Assembly: GCA_937926145.1 (NCBI GenBank)
Contig: CALANW010000073.1
Coordinates: 1 to 28,359, forward strand
Source of the DNA: an uncultured Ruminococcus sp.
GTDB lineage: Bacteria > Bacillota > Clostridia > Oscillospirales > Ruminococcaceae
Length of the DNA: 28,359 bases
Direction: 5' to 3'
Shown: in pieces, positions 16,262 to 24,828 of the stretch
Layout of the letters: the number at the start of each line of letters is the position of its first letter
Position numbering within the stretch: position 1 is the first letter of the stretch
The notes under the pieces: model-generated
What the model saw: the letters and a program-made list of their open reading frames with translations, nothing else
What the model was told of the DNA's origin: nothing
Database searches by the model: none
Translations under genes and position numbers: made by a program

Positions 16262-16566
16262 TCTTCCTCATCATCTCCAATCTCATCTTTCAAAGCTTCC
16301 TTTGCTTCCTGCATCGTCTTGTAGCAGTCCTCGACGGGGAAAATGTAAATATCCGCCGATTCCTGCTCTGCCGTCTGTGCGTTGAAATATTCAAGCACTT
16401 CGTCTATATCGTCAAGAACCCTGCAACCGCGATTAATATAAGGCGAACAAAGAACATATCCGTGTATCTCGGTTATGAAAAAATATCCCGTTGCTTCACA
16501 CGCTTCTCCAAATTCGTCACGTTCTACTACATTTACTTCGCTGCCTGCTTTTAAATTATCGATCAT
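16258..16566 (-). CDS. Acidic protein of unknown function
   Basis: A 102-residue protein, not recognised. It begins MIDNLKAGSEVNVVERDEFG, has a beta-rich middle (ATGYFFITEIHGYVLCSP), and a Glu/Asp-rich C-terminus (KDEIGDDEEE). GGAGGAAT lies just before the ATG and within the end of the preceding gene, and it ends in an ATGA overlap on the next gene. The cluster of three small genes here is probably one translational unit late in the early operon. No membrane segment or metal site is visible. Confidence 0.75.
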   Translation of the reverse strand: MIDNLKAGSEVNVVERDEFGEACEATGYFFITEIHGYVLCSPYINRGCRVLDDIDEVLEYFNAQTAEQESADIYIFPVEDCYKTMQEAKEALKDEIGDDEEE

Positions 16567-16569
16567 TTT

Positions 16570-16983
16570 TTATTCCTCCATATTTATTCTATAAAAGCTT
16601 TCATCATCGGTCAGCAAACCTACTGCTTTAAGAGCGGGTATAAGCTTGTCGTGATCCGATTTTGCTTTGTTGACCTGTATTTTAAGCCGTTCGGAACGTT
16701 TGACGTTATCCTGATACTTGCGGCAGATCACCAAACTGCGGGTAGCCTGTTCCTTCGACAGCCGATATTCTTTGAGAAGCTGACATTCCTGCTGCATTGC
16801 TTCTTCCTTTGGCAGATCGTCAAACTTGAACCTAAGATAGATCACCCGAAGCCTGTCAAAGTATTTGTATTCAGCACCGGGAAAGTCCTCATAGTCTATC
16901 GTCCCGTCATAACATTGCCGTTTCAGATCTTTCCATACGGCTTCGTCCGAAAAATCGGGTAGAGGTTTTCTGTAATACTTCAT
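16570..16983 (-). CDS. Conserved phage protein of unknown function
   Basis: A 137-residue protein with many charged helices, starting MKYYRKPLPDFSDEAVWKDL, then YDGTIDYEDFPGAEYKYFDRL and a helical YRLSKEQATRSLVICRKYQ. It resembles small proteins often found near the primase in Clostridia phages, but I cannot name a family. AAGGCGG precedes the start. It is the first gene after the candidate origin, so it could be involved in replication; this is only from position. Confidence 0.75.
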   Translation of the reverse strand: MKYYRKPLPDFSDEAVWKDLKRQCYDGTIDYEDFPGAEYKYFDRLRVIYLRFKFDDLPKEEAMQQECQLLKEYRLSKEQATRSLVICRKYQDNVKRSERLKIQVNKAKSDHDKLIPALKAVGLLTDDESFYRINMEE

Positions 16984-17000
16984 ATCGACCGCCTTAAAGT

Positions 17001-17123
17001 GTTACGGGTTGTGACGGGTTTACACCATTTCACAAGAACTCTCTATATATTATATATATTTTCTTTTTCAAGTCCCCTGTGAAAGGTTTAGTAAAAACCC
17101 GAAAACCCGTAACAACCCGTAAC
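17001..17123. other. Candidate phage replication origin (inverted ACGGGTT repeats, AT core)
   Basis: Two tandem 10-mers GTTACGGGTT and GTGACGGGTT (17001-17020) face two tandem inverted copies AACCCGTAAC (17104-17123), so the two 20-bp blocks are complementary except for one base. An inner pair TTTCACA (17028) and TGTGAAA (17079) is nested within. Between these lies an alternating AT tract (about 17043-17060) ending in TTTTCTTTTTC. The element lies right after the primase/helicase gene in the reading direction. Iterons plus an unwinding region next to the primase gene is the normal layout of a phage origin. It could instead be a regulatory dyad. Confidence 0.6.
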
Positions 17124-17127
17124 ATAA

Positions 17128-19455
17128 TTATTGGTTTTTATACCATTCCTGAATGGATATACCTGTTATATACTTCCCGTCACGTCTTGCTTCACGTTGG
17201 ATTCCGTCTTTTTTCAAAAGCTCGGTAGTAAAGCGAGTATGTGACATCTTATATTCGTTGTTGTCGCTTGCCCACCTGCAGTAAACAGCATATAACACAC
17301 TCGACTGCTCCGAACCGCCACCGACAGTGCAGCAGGCGGTCAGAAACGCCGAGATAACGTCCATTTCACGCCGATAGTCTTCTACCGCAGTTACGACCGC
17401 AGACGGCATACGCAGCCCCTCTGACTTGTAAAGAGCATAGCCGTCGACCGCCCACTTCAAAATAGCGGGAAGTTCCTTGCGCAGCTTGTACGGAAGGTTG
17501 CGGTCAACCTTGTTTTCGGGGATAGCCGCCGTGAACGGAACAAGGTGTATTCTTCGCCATATACCCGTGTCCGTGCCTCTGATTATCGGCTTGTGATTGG
17601 TAGCCATCCATATCTTGAACTCGGGCGTGAACTCAAATTCCTGCGAATACTGGAAGCGAGCCGTCACGGGATCACCGCCTGTCAGCTGCTTTATAAGTCC
17701 CTCATCAAGACGCATTCCCTCGTTAGGCTCAACCGTTGTAACGAAGCGTGCGCCTTTAAGTCGGGCAATGTCAGAACGTGCGCTGCCTGTGTTCTTCTGC
17801 GAAACCATTATCGTTTCCGGCTGTGCGTTTGCAGCATAGTCACCCATCATTGCACGGATAGTGTCAAGGAACGTTGACTTGCCGTTCCGTCCTGTGCCGT
17901 AGAGGAAGAAAACGCATTGCTCCGATGTGCTTCCGCTAAGGGAATAGCCGACAGCCTTCTGAATGTATCGTATCATTTCACGGCCACCGCAGAAGATCGT
18001 GTCAAGGAACGCTTCCCATTGAGGGCAGCCTTTATCCGATATGCCCGTGCCTGTAAGCTTGGTTATGTACTTTTCAATGTCATGTGGACGTACAATATTT
18101 TCTTTAAGGCTGATTATGCCGCTCGGGGTGTTCAGAATGTATTTGTCACGGTCAAACTGGCTCAAAACTATCGGAACTTTGTGCTGAAGTTCTTTCTTCA
18201 TCGCAGTTTTTGCCTTTGAGCTTCGGGAAGTTTTTATGTGACGCTGAAAAGCTTTTTCCATTGACTGACCCGATTCGGGCGGATTCCGCAGATCTATCTG
18301 CTTGTATATTTCAAGTTCGCTCTGCATAACGTCAAGCGAATCATCAGCCACACGGTCAATTGTTCCCGTGATATCTCTGCACCACCGCCGTTCGTCCCAG
18401 TAATACCAGGCTTTTTCCACATAGCAATATCGCAGACGCTTGCCGTAATTAACGAACATTCGCTCTGCATTTCCCGTATCGTCAAGAGAATACAGATGTA
18501 CCTCTTCACCTTTTTCATCTTCAACGTGAGCTGTTCCGCTTGGTGTTATGGTGATAGAGTAGTTGTCGATCGGAGAAGGCGCTTTTTCGCCGTAAACGGT
18601 TCTGCAGTCAGTGATAGCTTTCTGTACTGTAAGCGCGCCGTAAGTGCTGCCCGACTGTTTTCTGTCCCATTTGTCACGCATAAGCCCTGATGAGCGAAAA
18701 ACCTTGTCTATCGCGTCAGCATCACGTTTGAGCCAAAATGCAAGAATGTTGCAGAGAGCAATATCCGCTTCGGAGTGTGATTTATAGTGGTTTTCAAAGT
18801 TTCCTGCCATAAGGTCATTGAAAAGCGCCCCCTGCTTTGAACTGCGGAGCTTGTCGAGCATTTCTGAAATATCACCATTCAGATTTCCCGAAGGAGCAGG
18901 AGCTTTCGGCTGAACGGGTGTACTGCCGCCGCCTATGTATTTTTCGTGCAAAGCTTTGATACTGTCGGTACAGTCAGCGATAGGATAGTCTGTTATTGCA
19001 TTGCCCGTCATAATGAAATACCTGCCGTTTTCATACATCTCGACAGCGTTTCTGCGCCGCCCACCCGAAGGGAGCGAGCCACGGCATATTATGTGTATGC
19101 CGTGACCACTCTGCGAAACCTCCGTATATGACTGCAAGGTGTGAATGAATTCTCCTGCAATATTTCCTGTTATACCGTTTCTGAACTGTTCAAGGCTGTC
19201 ACCGATGCCGTCAAGATCAACGCCGAAGTAGCCTGATTTTCCGTCAAAGACAAAGCCTATGCCCGAAAATTCACGGGAAGCTTCAACAGCAGTATCAAAG
19301 TCAGTCCAGGTGGAAGGGTCGTTGGACCTTGCCGCAGTTCCGTCAAGTGCATTTACGGGTATCTTCCGAAGCTTTCCGTTCTCATCATCGGGAATCCCTT
19401 TCCAACATATCCAGCAGCGCAGAGCCTTAAGCTCCGCAGGAATTTTTTCATACAT
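17128..19455 (-). CDS. Replication primase/SF3 helicase (PrimPol-like plus D5/P4-type helicase)
   Basis: A large replication protein, 775 residues from ATG 19455. That start has GAGGTGAG seven bases upstream; a nine-residue longer form from 19482 lacks a site. The N-terminal part resembles primase-polymerases: GVDLDG at about 78-83, SGHGIH at about 116-121, and EMYENGRYFIMTGN. The C-terminal part is an SF3 helicase: Walker A GTGRNGKST near 520-528, FVTTVEP near 571-577, and the ATNHKP sensor near 618-623, with the D5_N-type region before it (QRHIKTSRS and FDRDKYILNTPSGII). It would make primers and unwind DNA at the origin that lies just beyond its stop. It overlaps no neighbour once the shorter start is used. 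Confidence 0.9.
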   Translation of the reverse strand: MYEKIPAELKALRCWICWKGIPDDENGKLRKIPVNALDGTAARSNDPSTWTDFDTAVEASREFSGIGFVFDGKSGYFGVDLDGIGDSLEQFRNGITGNIAGEFIHTLQSYTEVSQSGHGIHIICRGSLPSGGRRRNAVEMYENGRYFIMTGNAITDYPIADCTDSIKALHEKYIGGGSTPVQPKAPAPSGNLNGDISEMLDKLRSSKQGALFNDLMAGNFENHYKSHSEADIALCNILAFWLKRDADAIDKVFRSSGLMRDKWDRKQSGSTYGALTVQKAITDCRTVYGEKAPSPIDNYSITITPSGTAHVEDEKGEEVHLYSLDDTGNAERMFVNYGKRLRYCYVEKAWYYWDERRWCRDITGTIDRVADDSLDVMQSELEIYKQIDLRNPPESGQSMEKAFQRHIKTSRSSKAKTAMKKELQHKVPIVLSQFDRDKYILNTPSGIISLKENIVRPHDIEKYITKLTGTGISDKGCPQWEAFLDTIFCGGREMIRYIQKAVGYSLSGSTSEQCVFFLYGTGRNGKSTFLDTIRAMMGDYAANAQPETIMVSQKNTGSARSDIARLKGARFVTTVEPNEGMRLDEGLIKQLTGGDPVTARFQYSQEFEFTPEFKIWMATNHKPIIRGTDTGIWRRIHLVPFTAAIPENKVDRNLPYKLRKELPAILKWAVDGYALYKSEGLRMPSAVVTAVEDYRREMDVISAFLTACCTVGGGSEQSSVLYAVYCRWASDNNEYKMSHTRFTTELLKKDGIQREARRDGKYITGISIQEWYKNQ

Positions 19456-19465
19456 TTTGCTCACC

Positions 19466-20056
19466 TCAGAACGGTATGTCATCTGCGCCTATCTCTTCAA
19501 ACCCTTCAAGGTCGGTCGGAGTAAACTGCTGTGCTGTTGCAGGCTGTGCGAAAGCGTCCTGCTTCGGCTGACTGTATGTATTATTGCCGACCTGCTGTGT
19601 TCCTGCGGTCTTAAAGACGTGTTTGCACTCGGAGTATGCAGTCTGATTGCAGAATTTTACACGCTCTCTGATTTTGTCGTCATTGCCTTTCTGATGCTCG
19701 ATCTCAACATTGCAGCACTTTCCCACAAAGTCTTTGCAGAGTTCTTCAACGGAAGCATAATTCTTGCCCGAGGGAAGCTTGACTGCGTTTGCAAGGTTCA
19801 TAAGCTGCTTAAAGCTGTAATTGTCTACCTGCCTGTCCTGCTCGGAGGGTTCTTTCTTCTTCCAGATCGAGTGGAAAATGTATTTGTTCTGATATCTCTG
19901 CGAAACATCGTTTCTGATAACGAAGCGAATGTCGAGAAAAGGCGTTCCGCTCTTGGTGGCTGCAGGAAGTGCGTCCTTGACGATGCACTCATACTTGCCC
20001 TTGGGGAGAAGCTCGCTCCCTCCTCCAACGTTGTCATAATTGGTTGAAAAATTCAT
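19466..20056 (-). CDS. DUF669 protein with SSB-like acidic tip
   Basis: A 196-residue member of the DUF669 family, common in phage replication modules. The start MNFSTNYDNVGGGSELLPKG, the strand KYECIVKDA and FLDIRFVIRNDVSQRYQNKY are typical. A low-complexity Gln/Ala/Thr linker (about 150-180) leads to the end GADDIPF, which copies the acidic tip by which single-strand binding proteins recruit partners. That suggests a single-strand DNA binding role, though this is an inference. GGGAGGTATAACACA precedes the start. It lies between the VRR-NUC nuclease and the primase. Confidence 0.85.
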   Translation of the reverse strand: MNFSTNYDNVGGGSELLPKGKYECIVKDALPAATKSGTPFLDIRFVIRNDVSQRYQNKYIFHSIWKKKEPSEQDRQVDNYSFKQLMNLANAVKLPSGKNYASVEELCKDFVGKCCNVEIEHQKGNDDKIRERVKFCNQTAYSECKHVFKTAGTQQVGNNTYSQPKQDAFAQPATAQQFTPTDLEGFEEIGADDIPF

Positions 20057-20060
20057 TGTG

Positions 20061-20375
20061 TTATACCTCCCGGATTATTTTTATAGCATCATCAACGGAA
20101 CGCGCAACGCCTGCAATAGCTCCGTAATTCTGCATTTGTTCTAAAAAGTGTTTCTGATCTTTGCTAAGACGACCCGAAGGCGTTTTTACCTCGATAAAAA
20201 ATATTTTCCCGTCCGAATGTCTGAACCCGAACAGATCGGAGAAGCCTTTCGGAAGTCCTGTTTCAAAGTGCCGTCCGTCGTATGTTACACCGCTTCCGAC
20301 ATTTGCTCGGAATACCGTTGCATATTCCGACAGTGCTATTCGTACAGCGTTCTGTATAGCGTGTTCTTCGGTCAT
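20061..20375 (-). CDS. VRR-NUC domain nuclease
   Basis: A small nuclease of 104 residues consisting almost only of a VRR-NUC domain. The PD-(D/E)XK-like core is visible: TGLPKGFSDLFGF with D47, then FFIEVKTPSGRLSKDQ with E62, K64 and Q74. Standalone phage VRR-NUC proteins are thought to act as structure-specific endonucleases (Holliday-junction or flap-like) during recombination and replication. It begins with an ATGA overlap on the helicase gene and is followed by the DUF669 gene. Length fits a stand-alone domain. Confidence 0.9.
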   Translation of the reverse strand: MTEEHAIQNAVRIALSEYATVFRANVGSGVTYDGRHFETGLPKGFSDLFGFRHSDGKIFFIEVKTPSGRLSKDQKHFLEQMQNYGAIAGVARSVDDAIKIIREV

Positions 20376-21685
20376 AGCATACCTCTGTTTCTGGCTTGGT
20401 AATACGCCCAGCCTTGTTTGTATCCGTGTTTTTTTGCATAAGCAACAAGCTCACCATAGTTTTTGCACTCTTCGGGGGAAGAAAAGTCAAGCTTGAACCC
20501 TTCTATTTTTTGCAGTTCAGCCGACGCTGTTTCGAGCTGATGTTCCTGCTTCGGGAACACAAAGCCGCATTTCGGACATTTGTCCGCAGATTTGAAAACA
20601 GCATAGCATCGAGGACACATTCGGGCGTTGACGGGTGTTTCTGCGCTTCTTTTTTTATCAGCCTTATCCCGTTTTTCGAGCGACCATTTGCGGTCATCGT
20701 CGGGCATTCCGAAACGGGCATAGTTCCCAACGTGGTCTATGATGACCGCACGTTTGCCCGGCTTGTATCTCATACAGCGCATAGACTGCTGAATATACAG
20801 CGTCAAGGACTTTGTAGGTCGAAGCAGTATCGCACATTCGCAGTCGGGGACATCGAAGCCCTCGGAGATAAGGTCAACGTTGCACAGGATATCTATTGCC
20901 CCGCGTCTGAAATCCTCGATAAGCTTTTCACGCTCTGCCGCAGGTGTGCTTCCGTCAATGTGTGCCGCCTCGATACCCGATTTCCTGAACGCCGCCGCCA
21001 TTTCCTCCGAGTGACGTATTGAAGCACAGTAACATATAGCCTGCTTGCCTATCGCAAGCTTTTTGTAACAGCCGATAACATCACCGAAAACTGTACTTTT
21101 GGCAAGAAGCTTTTCAATGTCGCTTGCCACATATTCGCCGTGCGATATTTTTATTCCCGTCAGATCGGAAACTGACGGAGCATAGTAATCATACGGCGCA
21201 AGAAAATTGTTCTCGATAAGCCACTTCGCAGAAACGCCCTCTATCAGAATGTCGTTCACATCTCCAAGACCGTCACCATTCAGACGGATAGGCGTTGCGG
21301 TCACGCCCAGGAAACGTGCTTTTGGAAACTCCTCGTATATCGTCTTATATGAAGCAGCTAAACAATGATGATTTTCGTCTGTGATGATAAGTGACGGCGG
21401 ACGAAGCTTTTCGGCTCGCCTTGCCGCCGTTTGTACCATCATAACGTCACATAGGCTCATATCAACGCCCCAACGGGAGAAGGTCCGTATTATCTGATCC
21501 CGAAGCTCTCTGCGGTGGATAAGGAACAGCACGTTGTTCTCCTTGTAGGTCGTGCGCTTGGCTATTTCTGCAACGATGATAGATTTACCGCCGCCGCAGG
21601 GGAGAACTATGCAGGGGGATCTGTAACCCCTGCGATAGGCTTCTCTGACCTGCTCGATAAGGTCTTCCTGATAATCACGAAGCAT
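20372..21685 (-). CDS. SF2 DEAD/DEAH-type helicase
   Basis: A 437-residue superfamily 2 helicase. Motif I is LPCGGGKS (28-35), motif II is TDENHH (102-107, DENH instead of DEAH), motif III is TATP (129-132), and QQSMRCMRYKPGK matches motif VI. Near the C-terminus CPRC and CPKCG form a zinc ribbon. Phage proteins of this kind accompany the primase and VRR-NUC genes. The start at 21685 (MLRDYQEDLI) is chosen because helicases of this family begin LRxYQ. A form from 21733 would add 16 basic residues. The start lies 11 bp inside the preceding ATPase gene. Confidence 0.9.
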   Translation of the reverse strand: MLRDYQEDLIEQVREAYRRGYRSPCIVLPCGGGKSIIVAEIAKRTTYKENNVLFLIHRRELRDQIIRTFSRWGVDMSLCDVMMVQTAARRAEKLRPPSLIITDENHHCLAASYKTIYEEFPKARFLGVTATPIRLNGDGLGDVNDILIEGVSAKWLIENNFLAPYDYYAPSVSDLTGIKISHGEYVASDIEKLLAKSTVFGDVIGCYKKLAIGKQAICYCASIRHSEEMAAAFRKSGIEAAHIDGSTPAAEREKLIEDFRRGAIDILCNVDLISEGFDVPDCECAILLRPTKSLTLYIQQSMRCMRYKPGKRAVIIDHVGNYARFGMPDDDRKWSLEKRDKADKKRSAETPVNARMCPRCYAVFKSADKCPKCGFVFPKQEHQLETASAELQKIEGFKLDFSSPEECKNYGELVAYAKKHGYKQGWAYYQARNRGML

Positions 21686-22457
21686 TTGTATTCGCCGCCG
21701 CTTCTTTGCGCTTCTTGGTTTCGGCAAGCACACAGTTTATACAAAGCTTTCTTCCGAATGCCTTTATTGACCCGTCAACTATCTGCTGTGCCGTTCTGCC
21801 CGAAGCAGGCATTATCGGCTTGCCGCAGTCTGTACAGGTGTGTTCGGGCGCAAGGTGATAGTAAATGCGGAGCGCACCGTCTACGGCTTTCAGATCATTG
21901 TCGATATACTGTGCTTCAAACAGTCCCATAGGAGATTTGACCGTATCAGCACCGCTCGTCTGTGTGGAAAACATATATTTCCCGTTGCTCGCAACAGTTT
22001 TCAGCACAGTGGTAAACATACCCTCGATATTGACCTTTTCGTCAAGGAGCTTTCCTATCGTCTTGAACTTTTCTCTTCCGTTGTCGTCGGTGTCAATGTG
22101 TCCGAGAAAATATACGATAACATCGTTCGGAAGTTCTTCGACAAAGCGTATCAGCTCCCACATATTCTTGCCGATGTCGTTGAACTTGTCATAACCCTTT
22201 TCTTTTGCGCGGCGCATGAATTCATTTACCATAAGATACTGGCAATCATCGACAGCAACAGCTTTCTTTCCGCAGGTTTTGATAAAATCCTTTATTCTTG
22301 AGTAATCGTCCGAGTTCAGCACCGAAGAAAATTTTGTGCGGAAAGGGAGCGGCTTTCCGTTGACATTAACAAGCGCAAGCTCATCAGCATCAAAATTTCT
22401 CATTGAAGTAGATTTTCCGCTTCCCGAATATCCGATAACGAGTATAGGCAATCCCAT
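21675..22457 (-). CDS. AAA-family ATPase (phage nucleotide-binding protein, AAA_24-like)
   Basis: A 260-residue ATPase. GYSGSGKST at 9-17 is the P-loop and KKAVAVDDCQYL carries the Walker B acids. RAKEKGYDKFNDIGKNMWEL and VYFLGHIDTDDNG are shared with the RecA-like phage ATPases annotated AAA_24. A Cys-x2-Cys pair near residue 200 (CTDCGKPI) and a later CINC suggest a C-terminal zinc-binding segment. Such ATPases are often next to DUF669 and helicase genes and probably help recombination or replication. GGAGGAAATATT precedes the start. Confidence 0.82.
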   Translation of the reverse strand: MGLPILVIGYSGSGKSTSMRNFDADELALVNVNGKPLPFRTKFSSVLNSDDYSRIKDFIKTCGKKAVAVDDCQYLMVNEFMRRAKEKGYDKFNDIGKNMWELIRFVEELPNDVIVYFLGHIDTDDNGREKFKTIGKLLDEKVNIEGMFTTVLKTVASNGKYMFSTQTSGADTVKSPMGLFEAQYIDNDLKAVDGALRIYYHLAPEHTCTDCGKPIMPASGRTAQQIVDGSIKAFGRKLCINCVLAETKKRKEAAANTNAS

Positions 22458-22469
22458 AATATTTCCTCC

Positions 22470-23063
22470 TCACTTGATAATGACCGACTGAGAACGTGTG
22501 AGCTTCGCGAAAGGGATTTCCTTGTCCGCTTTAAGGTCCTGCTTAACGAATGTCTTCCTTATTTCGGGAAGAGAATACTTCAGCAGATCGTCACGGTCGT
22601 TTTCCTGCGCCCAGCCGATAAATTTTGCTTCGTCGGTGATCTCGACCGATTCGGGGTTGTTTCTTATGGAAATGACAGCACGGGGCATATCTATCTTTTT
22701 GAGCTTTGCCGCTTCCATACATTCCATAAGATACTTCTTCATACGCTCGACAGTCTTTTCCTTGGCCTGCCTGCGTGTGCGGAGCCGAGCTTCTTCGGAC
22801 TTGATGCTGTCTGCCTCGGCGGCAATGTTCTTTATGTACATTGCCACAGCTTCAGCCTTGTCCTGTATTTCAAGCTCCATGCCCTCAAGAGTATCGAACC
22901 AAGCCTGTGCCATTTCTTCACGGACAGCGGCGGGGTCAACTGCGTTTCCGTCATCATCGGTGAAACCTCCGTTACCGTCGGGAGAAAACTCCATATCACC
23001 GATAGCTTCGTACTGGTCGAACAGGAACTGAAATTCCTGCGTCATTTCATATAAACTTGACAT
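22470..23063 (-). CDS. Siphovirus Gp157-family protein
   Basis: A 197-residue, strongly helical protein. Recognition is by SSLYEMTQEFQFLFDQYEA at the N-terminus, the long KAEAVAMYIKNIAAEADSIK helix, and the C-terminal KKIDMPRAVISIRNNPESV and FVKQDLKADKEIPFAKL. These mark the Gp157 family of Gram-positive siphophages, once linked to phage resistance in Streptococcus thermophilus, with no agreed function. I start it at 23063 because AGGATAATGTAT puts the binding site at a normal distance from that ATG; an ATG two codons earlier is too close. Confidence 0.9.
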   Translation of the reverse strand: MSSLYEMTQEFQFLFDQYEAIGDMEFSPDGNGGFTDDDGNAVDPAAVREEMAQAWFDTLEGMELEIQDKAEAVAMYIKNIAAEADSIKSEEARLRTRRQAKEKTVERMKKYLMECMEAAKLKKIDMPRAVISIRNNPESVEITDEAKFIGWAQENDRDDLLKYSLPEIRKTFVKQDLKADKEIPFAKLTRSQSVIIK

Positions 23064-23078
23064 ATACATTATCCTTTC

Positions 23079-24176
23079 TCAACTAAAAATTTTTACGCTC
23101 TTAATGACCTTGTAAAGCTCTGAATTATCAGAACCGCTTACAATTTCAAGCAGCTTTTTGTACTGTTCCATTGACATCTGAAAAGCGAGTATCTTCGTTG
23201 TGGGAGCAGAAGCCGAACTGCTTTTGAGCTTCTTGACCTCATCTTCAAGCTCCCATATCCTGTCGTCTTTGGCGTTAAGTGTGTCAGCGAAATCCTTGCG
23301 CTCCGCTGCAAGAGTGTGTTCCATTTCTGAGTTCATCTTGTTAGCCACTTCCGAAACGCGGCGGTTCATCTCGTCAACATCTACAGCCACATCAACAGGT
23401 CTGTTCTCCAGTTCCTTTACACGCTGTTCAAGCTCGGAGTTTTTAACGGAAAGCTTCGAGCTTATGTTTTCAGCATATTCGGCACGTTCTTCCGCTTTCT
23501 GAACATCGTCCTTGCTCATTTCAAGGTTTTCCTTGGTTTCTTCAAGCTGCTTTTTCAGCTTGATGTATTCCTTGTGGGTGGTGATATCGCCGTTCATTAC
23601 CTGTTCGACAAGTTCGGGCGGGGCGGAAGGCTTTGCAACTTCATACTGCAAGGATTTTGAGAGGCTGTCAAAAAGCTGTGCTTGCTCGTTCGTCCGAATT
23701 TCGGACGAACGAAACTGATGAATTTTTATCATTTCGTAAACAGTTGACTTTTTGAACCCCATTGAAGTAATCCACTTTTCAAAAACGCCGTTGTTCTCGC
23801 CGAAACCGTGCTTTGCAAGCTTCTCCTGCGCCTCGGCAAAAATTCTTCCGCAGTTCGCCGTGAAGTTCATATATTCGTTGCGGAGCTGTTCTTCCTTGTG
23901 ACGGAGATAGTCGCCAAGCTCGGCAGTAAGCACCGCATAGTTGAACTTCTCGGCAATCTCCGCCGCACGTTCGGGCTGAACGGTGGGGAGTTCGGCAGGC
24001 TTGGACGCTTCCAAAAACTTTTCAAAGTTTCTGCTTCCCACAACTGATCTGAGCTTGTCCTTATCGGGATAGTTAAGATAATCCTCAACGGTGTTTATAC
24101 CTGCACGCTTAAAAGCTGTGAATGTTCTTACATCAAGGTCAAGCTCATCAATTCCAAGAGAGAGTTTGTTTTCCAT
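23079..24176 (-). CDS. RNAP alpha-CTD-like HhH domain fused to a DUF3102-like helical protein
   Basis: A 365-residue protein from ATG 24176 (GAGGTG four bases upstream; the longer ATG at 24203 has no site). Residues 5-50 (IDELDLDVRTFTAFKRAGIN, then TVEDYLN) look like the helix-hairpin-helix of RNA polymerase alpha C-terminal domains. The next part (about 85-165, with AEAQEKLAKHGFGENNGVFE and KSTVYEMIKIHQF) resembles DUF3102-type phage proteins. A long coiled coil follows (about 215-325), then a small C-terminal domain. It could bind DNA through the HhH and bridge through the coil. Function is unknown; the two domain matches are from pattern recognition. Confidence 0.72.
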   Translation of the reverse strand: MENKLSLGIDELDLDVRTFTAFKRAGINTVEDYLNYPDKDKLRSVVGSRNFEKFLEASKPAELPTVQPERAAEIAEKFNYAVLTAELGDYLRHKEEQLRNEYMNFTANCGRIFAEAQEKLAKHGFGENNGVFEKWITSMGFKKSTVYEMIKIHQFRSSEIRTNEQAQLFDSLSKSLQYEVAKPSAPPELVEQVMNGDITTHKEYIKLKKQLEETKENLEMSKDDVQKAEERAEYAENISSKLSVKNSELEQRVKELENRPVDVAVDVDEMNRRVSEVANKMNSEMEHTLAAERKDFADTLNAKDDRIWELEDEVKKLKSSSASAPTTKILAFQMSMEQYKKLLEIVSGSDNSELYKVIKSVKIFS

Positions 24177-24184
24177 ACCGCACC

Positions 24185-24616
24185 TCACAAAACCGCAAAA
24201 CATTCGCCGACAATTTTTGCTGTGCGGCTGTACAGATGATGCTCGTTAATGTTCTTCTCGATTACCTTACGCTGTGCAGCCGTTAAGCCACTGCCCTTAA
24301 GCCACTGTGTCTTGTAAAGCTCCGAATTGAACTCCTCGGCTTTCTGTAAAGCTTCCGTCACCGATTTGCAGGGGATAAAGTAAATATCACCTGCATCGTT
24401 GACGTTCCAACGTCCGCTGATCTCCATGTAGGCATTTTCACGGGGCGAACCGTAATGATACGGACGTTCATTGTCATCATCACGCTTGTAGTCCTCAAGC
24501 TTCTCAATGAGCAAGAGAGCCTTTTCACGGTAGCTTTCTTCCTCGGCAGAAACCACGAAGCAGTGGTGCGAATAGTAATACTGCGATACGATAAGTACAT
24601 ATTTTATATCATTCAT
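24185..24616 (-). CDS. Phage protein of unknown function
   Basis: A 143-residue protein, not recognised. It starts MNDIKYVLIVSQYYYSHHCF and has a middle ENAYMEISGRWNVNDAGDIYFIPC that looks like an alpha/beta fold. A helical end follows (SVTEALQKAEEFNSELYKTQ, then TAAQRKVIEKNI). Start chosen as ATG 24616, because AAAGGA lies about ten bases upstream; a TTG three codons earlier is too close to that site. Its stop overlaps the binding site of the next gene. Confidence 0.7.
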   Translation of the reverse strand: MNDIKYVLIVSQYYYSHHCFVVSAEEESYREKALLLIEKLEDYKRDDDNERPYHYGSPRENAYMEISGRWNVNDAGDIYFIPCKSVTEALQKAEEFNSELYKTQWLKGSGLTAAQRKVIEKNINEHHLYSRTAKIVGECFAVL

Positions 24617-24633
24617 ACTTGACAAATCCTTTC

Positions 24634-24828
24634 TTATGCCTTATAATAAGGCTGGTTAGTATTGTTTTGAGCCTGTTTCGGTTGCCGCCGATAGGGCTCT
24701 TTTTTTGTGCAGTTTTCGGGAGGACAGCCTCTCGGTTCGCCTGTATCGAGTATGTAGTGACAGGCTGTAACGTGGTTTGTGCTGATAGGGCGGCGGTGTA
24801 CACAGCCATTGCAGGTACGTCTATTCAT
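24634..24828 (-). CDS. Small Cys-rich protein
   Basis: A 64-residue protein starting MNRRTCNGCVHRRPI and continuing to ACHYILDTGEPRGCPPENCT. The five to six cysteines with Cys-x2-Cys and Cys-Pro-Pro elements look like a small zinc-binding knuckle. Similar short proteins with DTGxPRGCPP occur in Clostridia phages, with no known function. It starts inside the end of the upstream membrane-protein gene and has only a weak binding site. The end is basic and Gln-rich (RRQPKQAQNN). An ORF in the next frame here is not supported. Confidence 0.7.
   Translation of the reverse strand: MNRRTCNGCVHRRPISTNHVTACHYILDTGEPRGCPPENCTKKEPYRRQPKQAQNNTNQPYYKA

Noticed and set aside
24609..24809. Alternative minus-strand frame of 66 codons in the Cys-rich gene region
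   Set aside because: The adjacent frame (24634-24828) has the ordered Cys pattern and a start near the previous stop; this one has neither and looks random.
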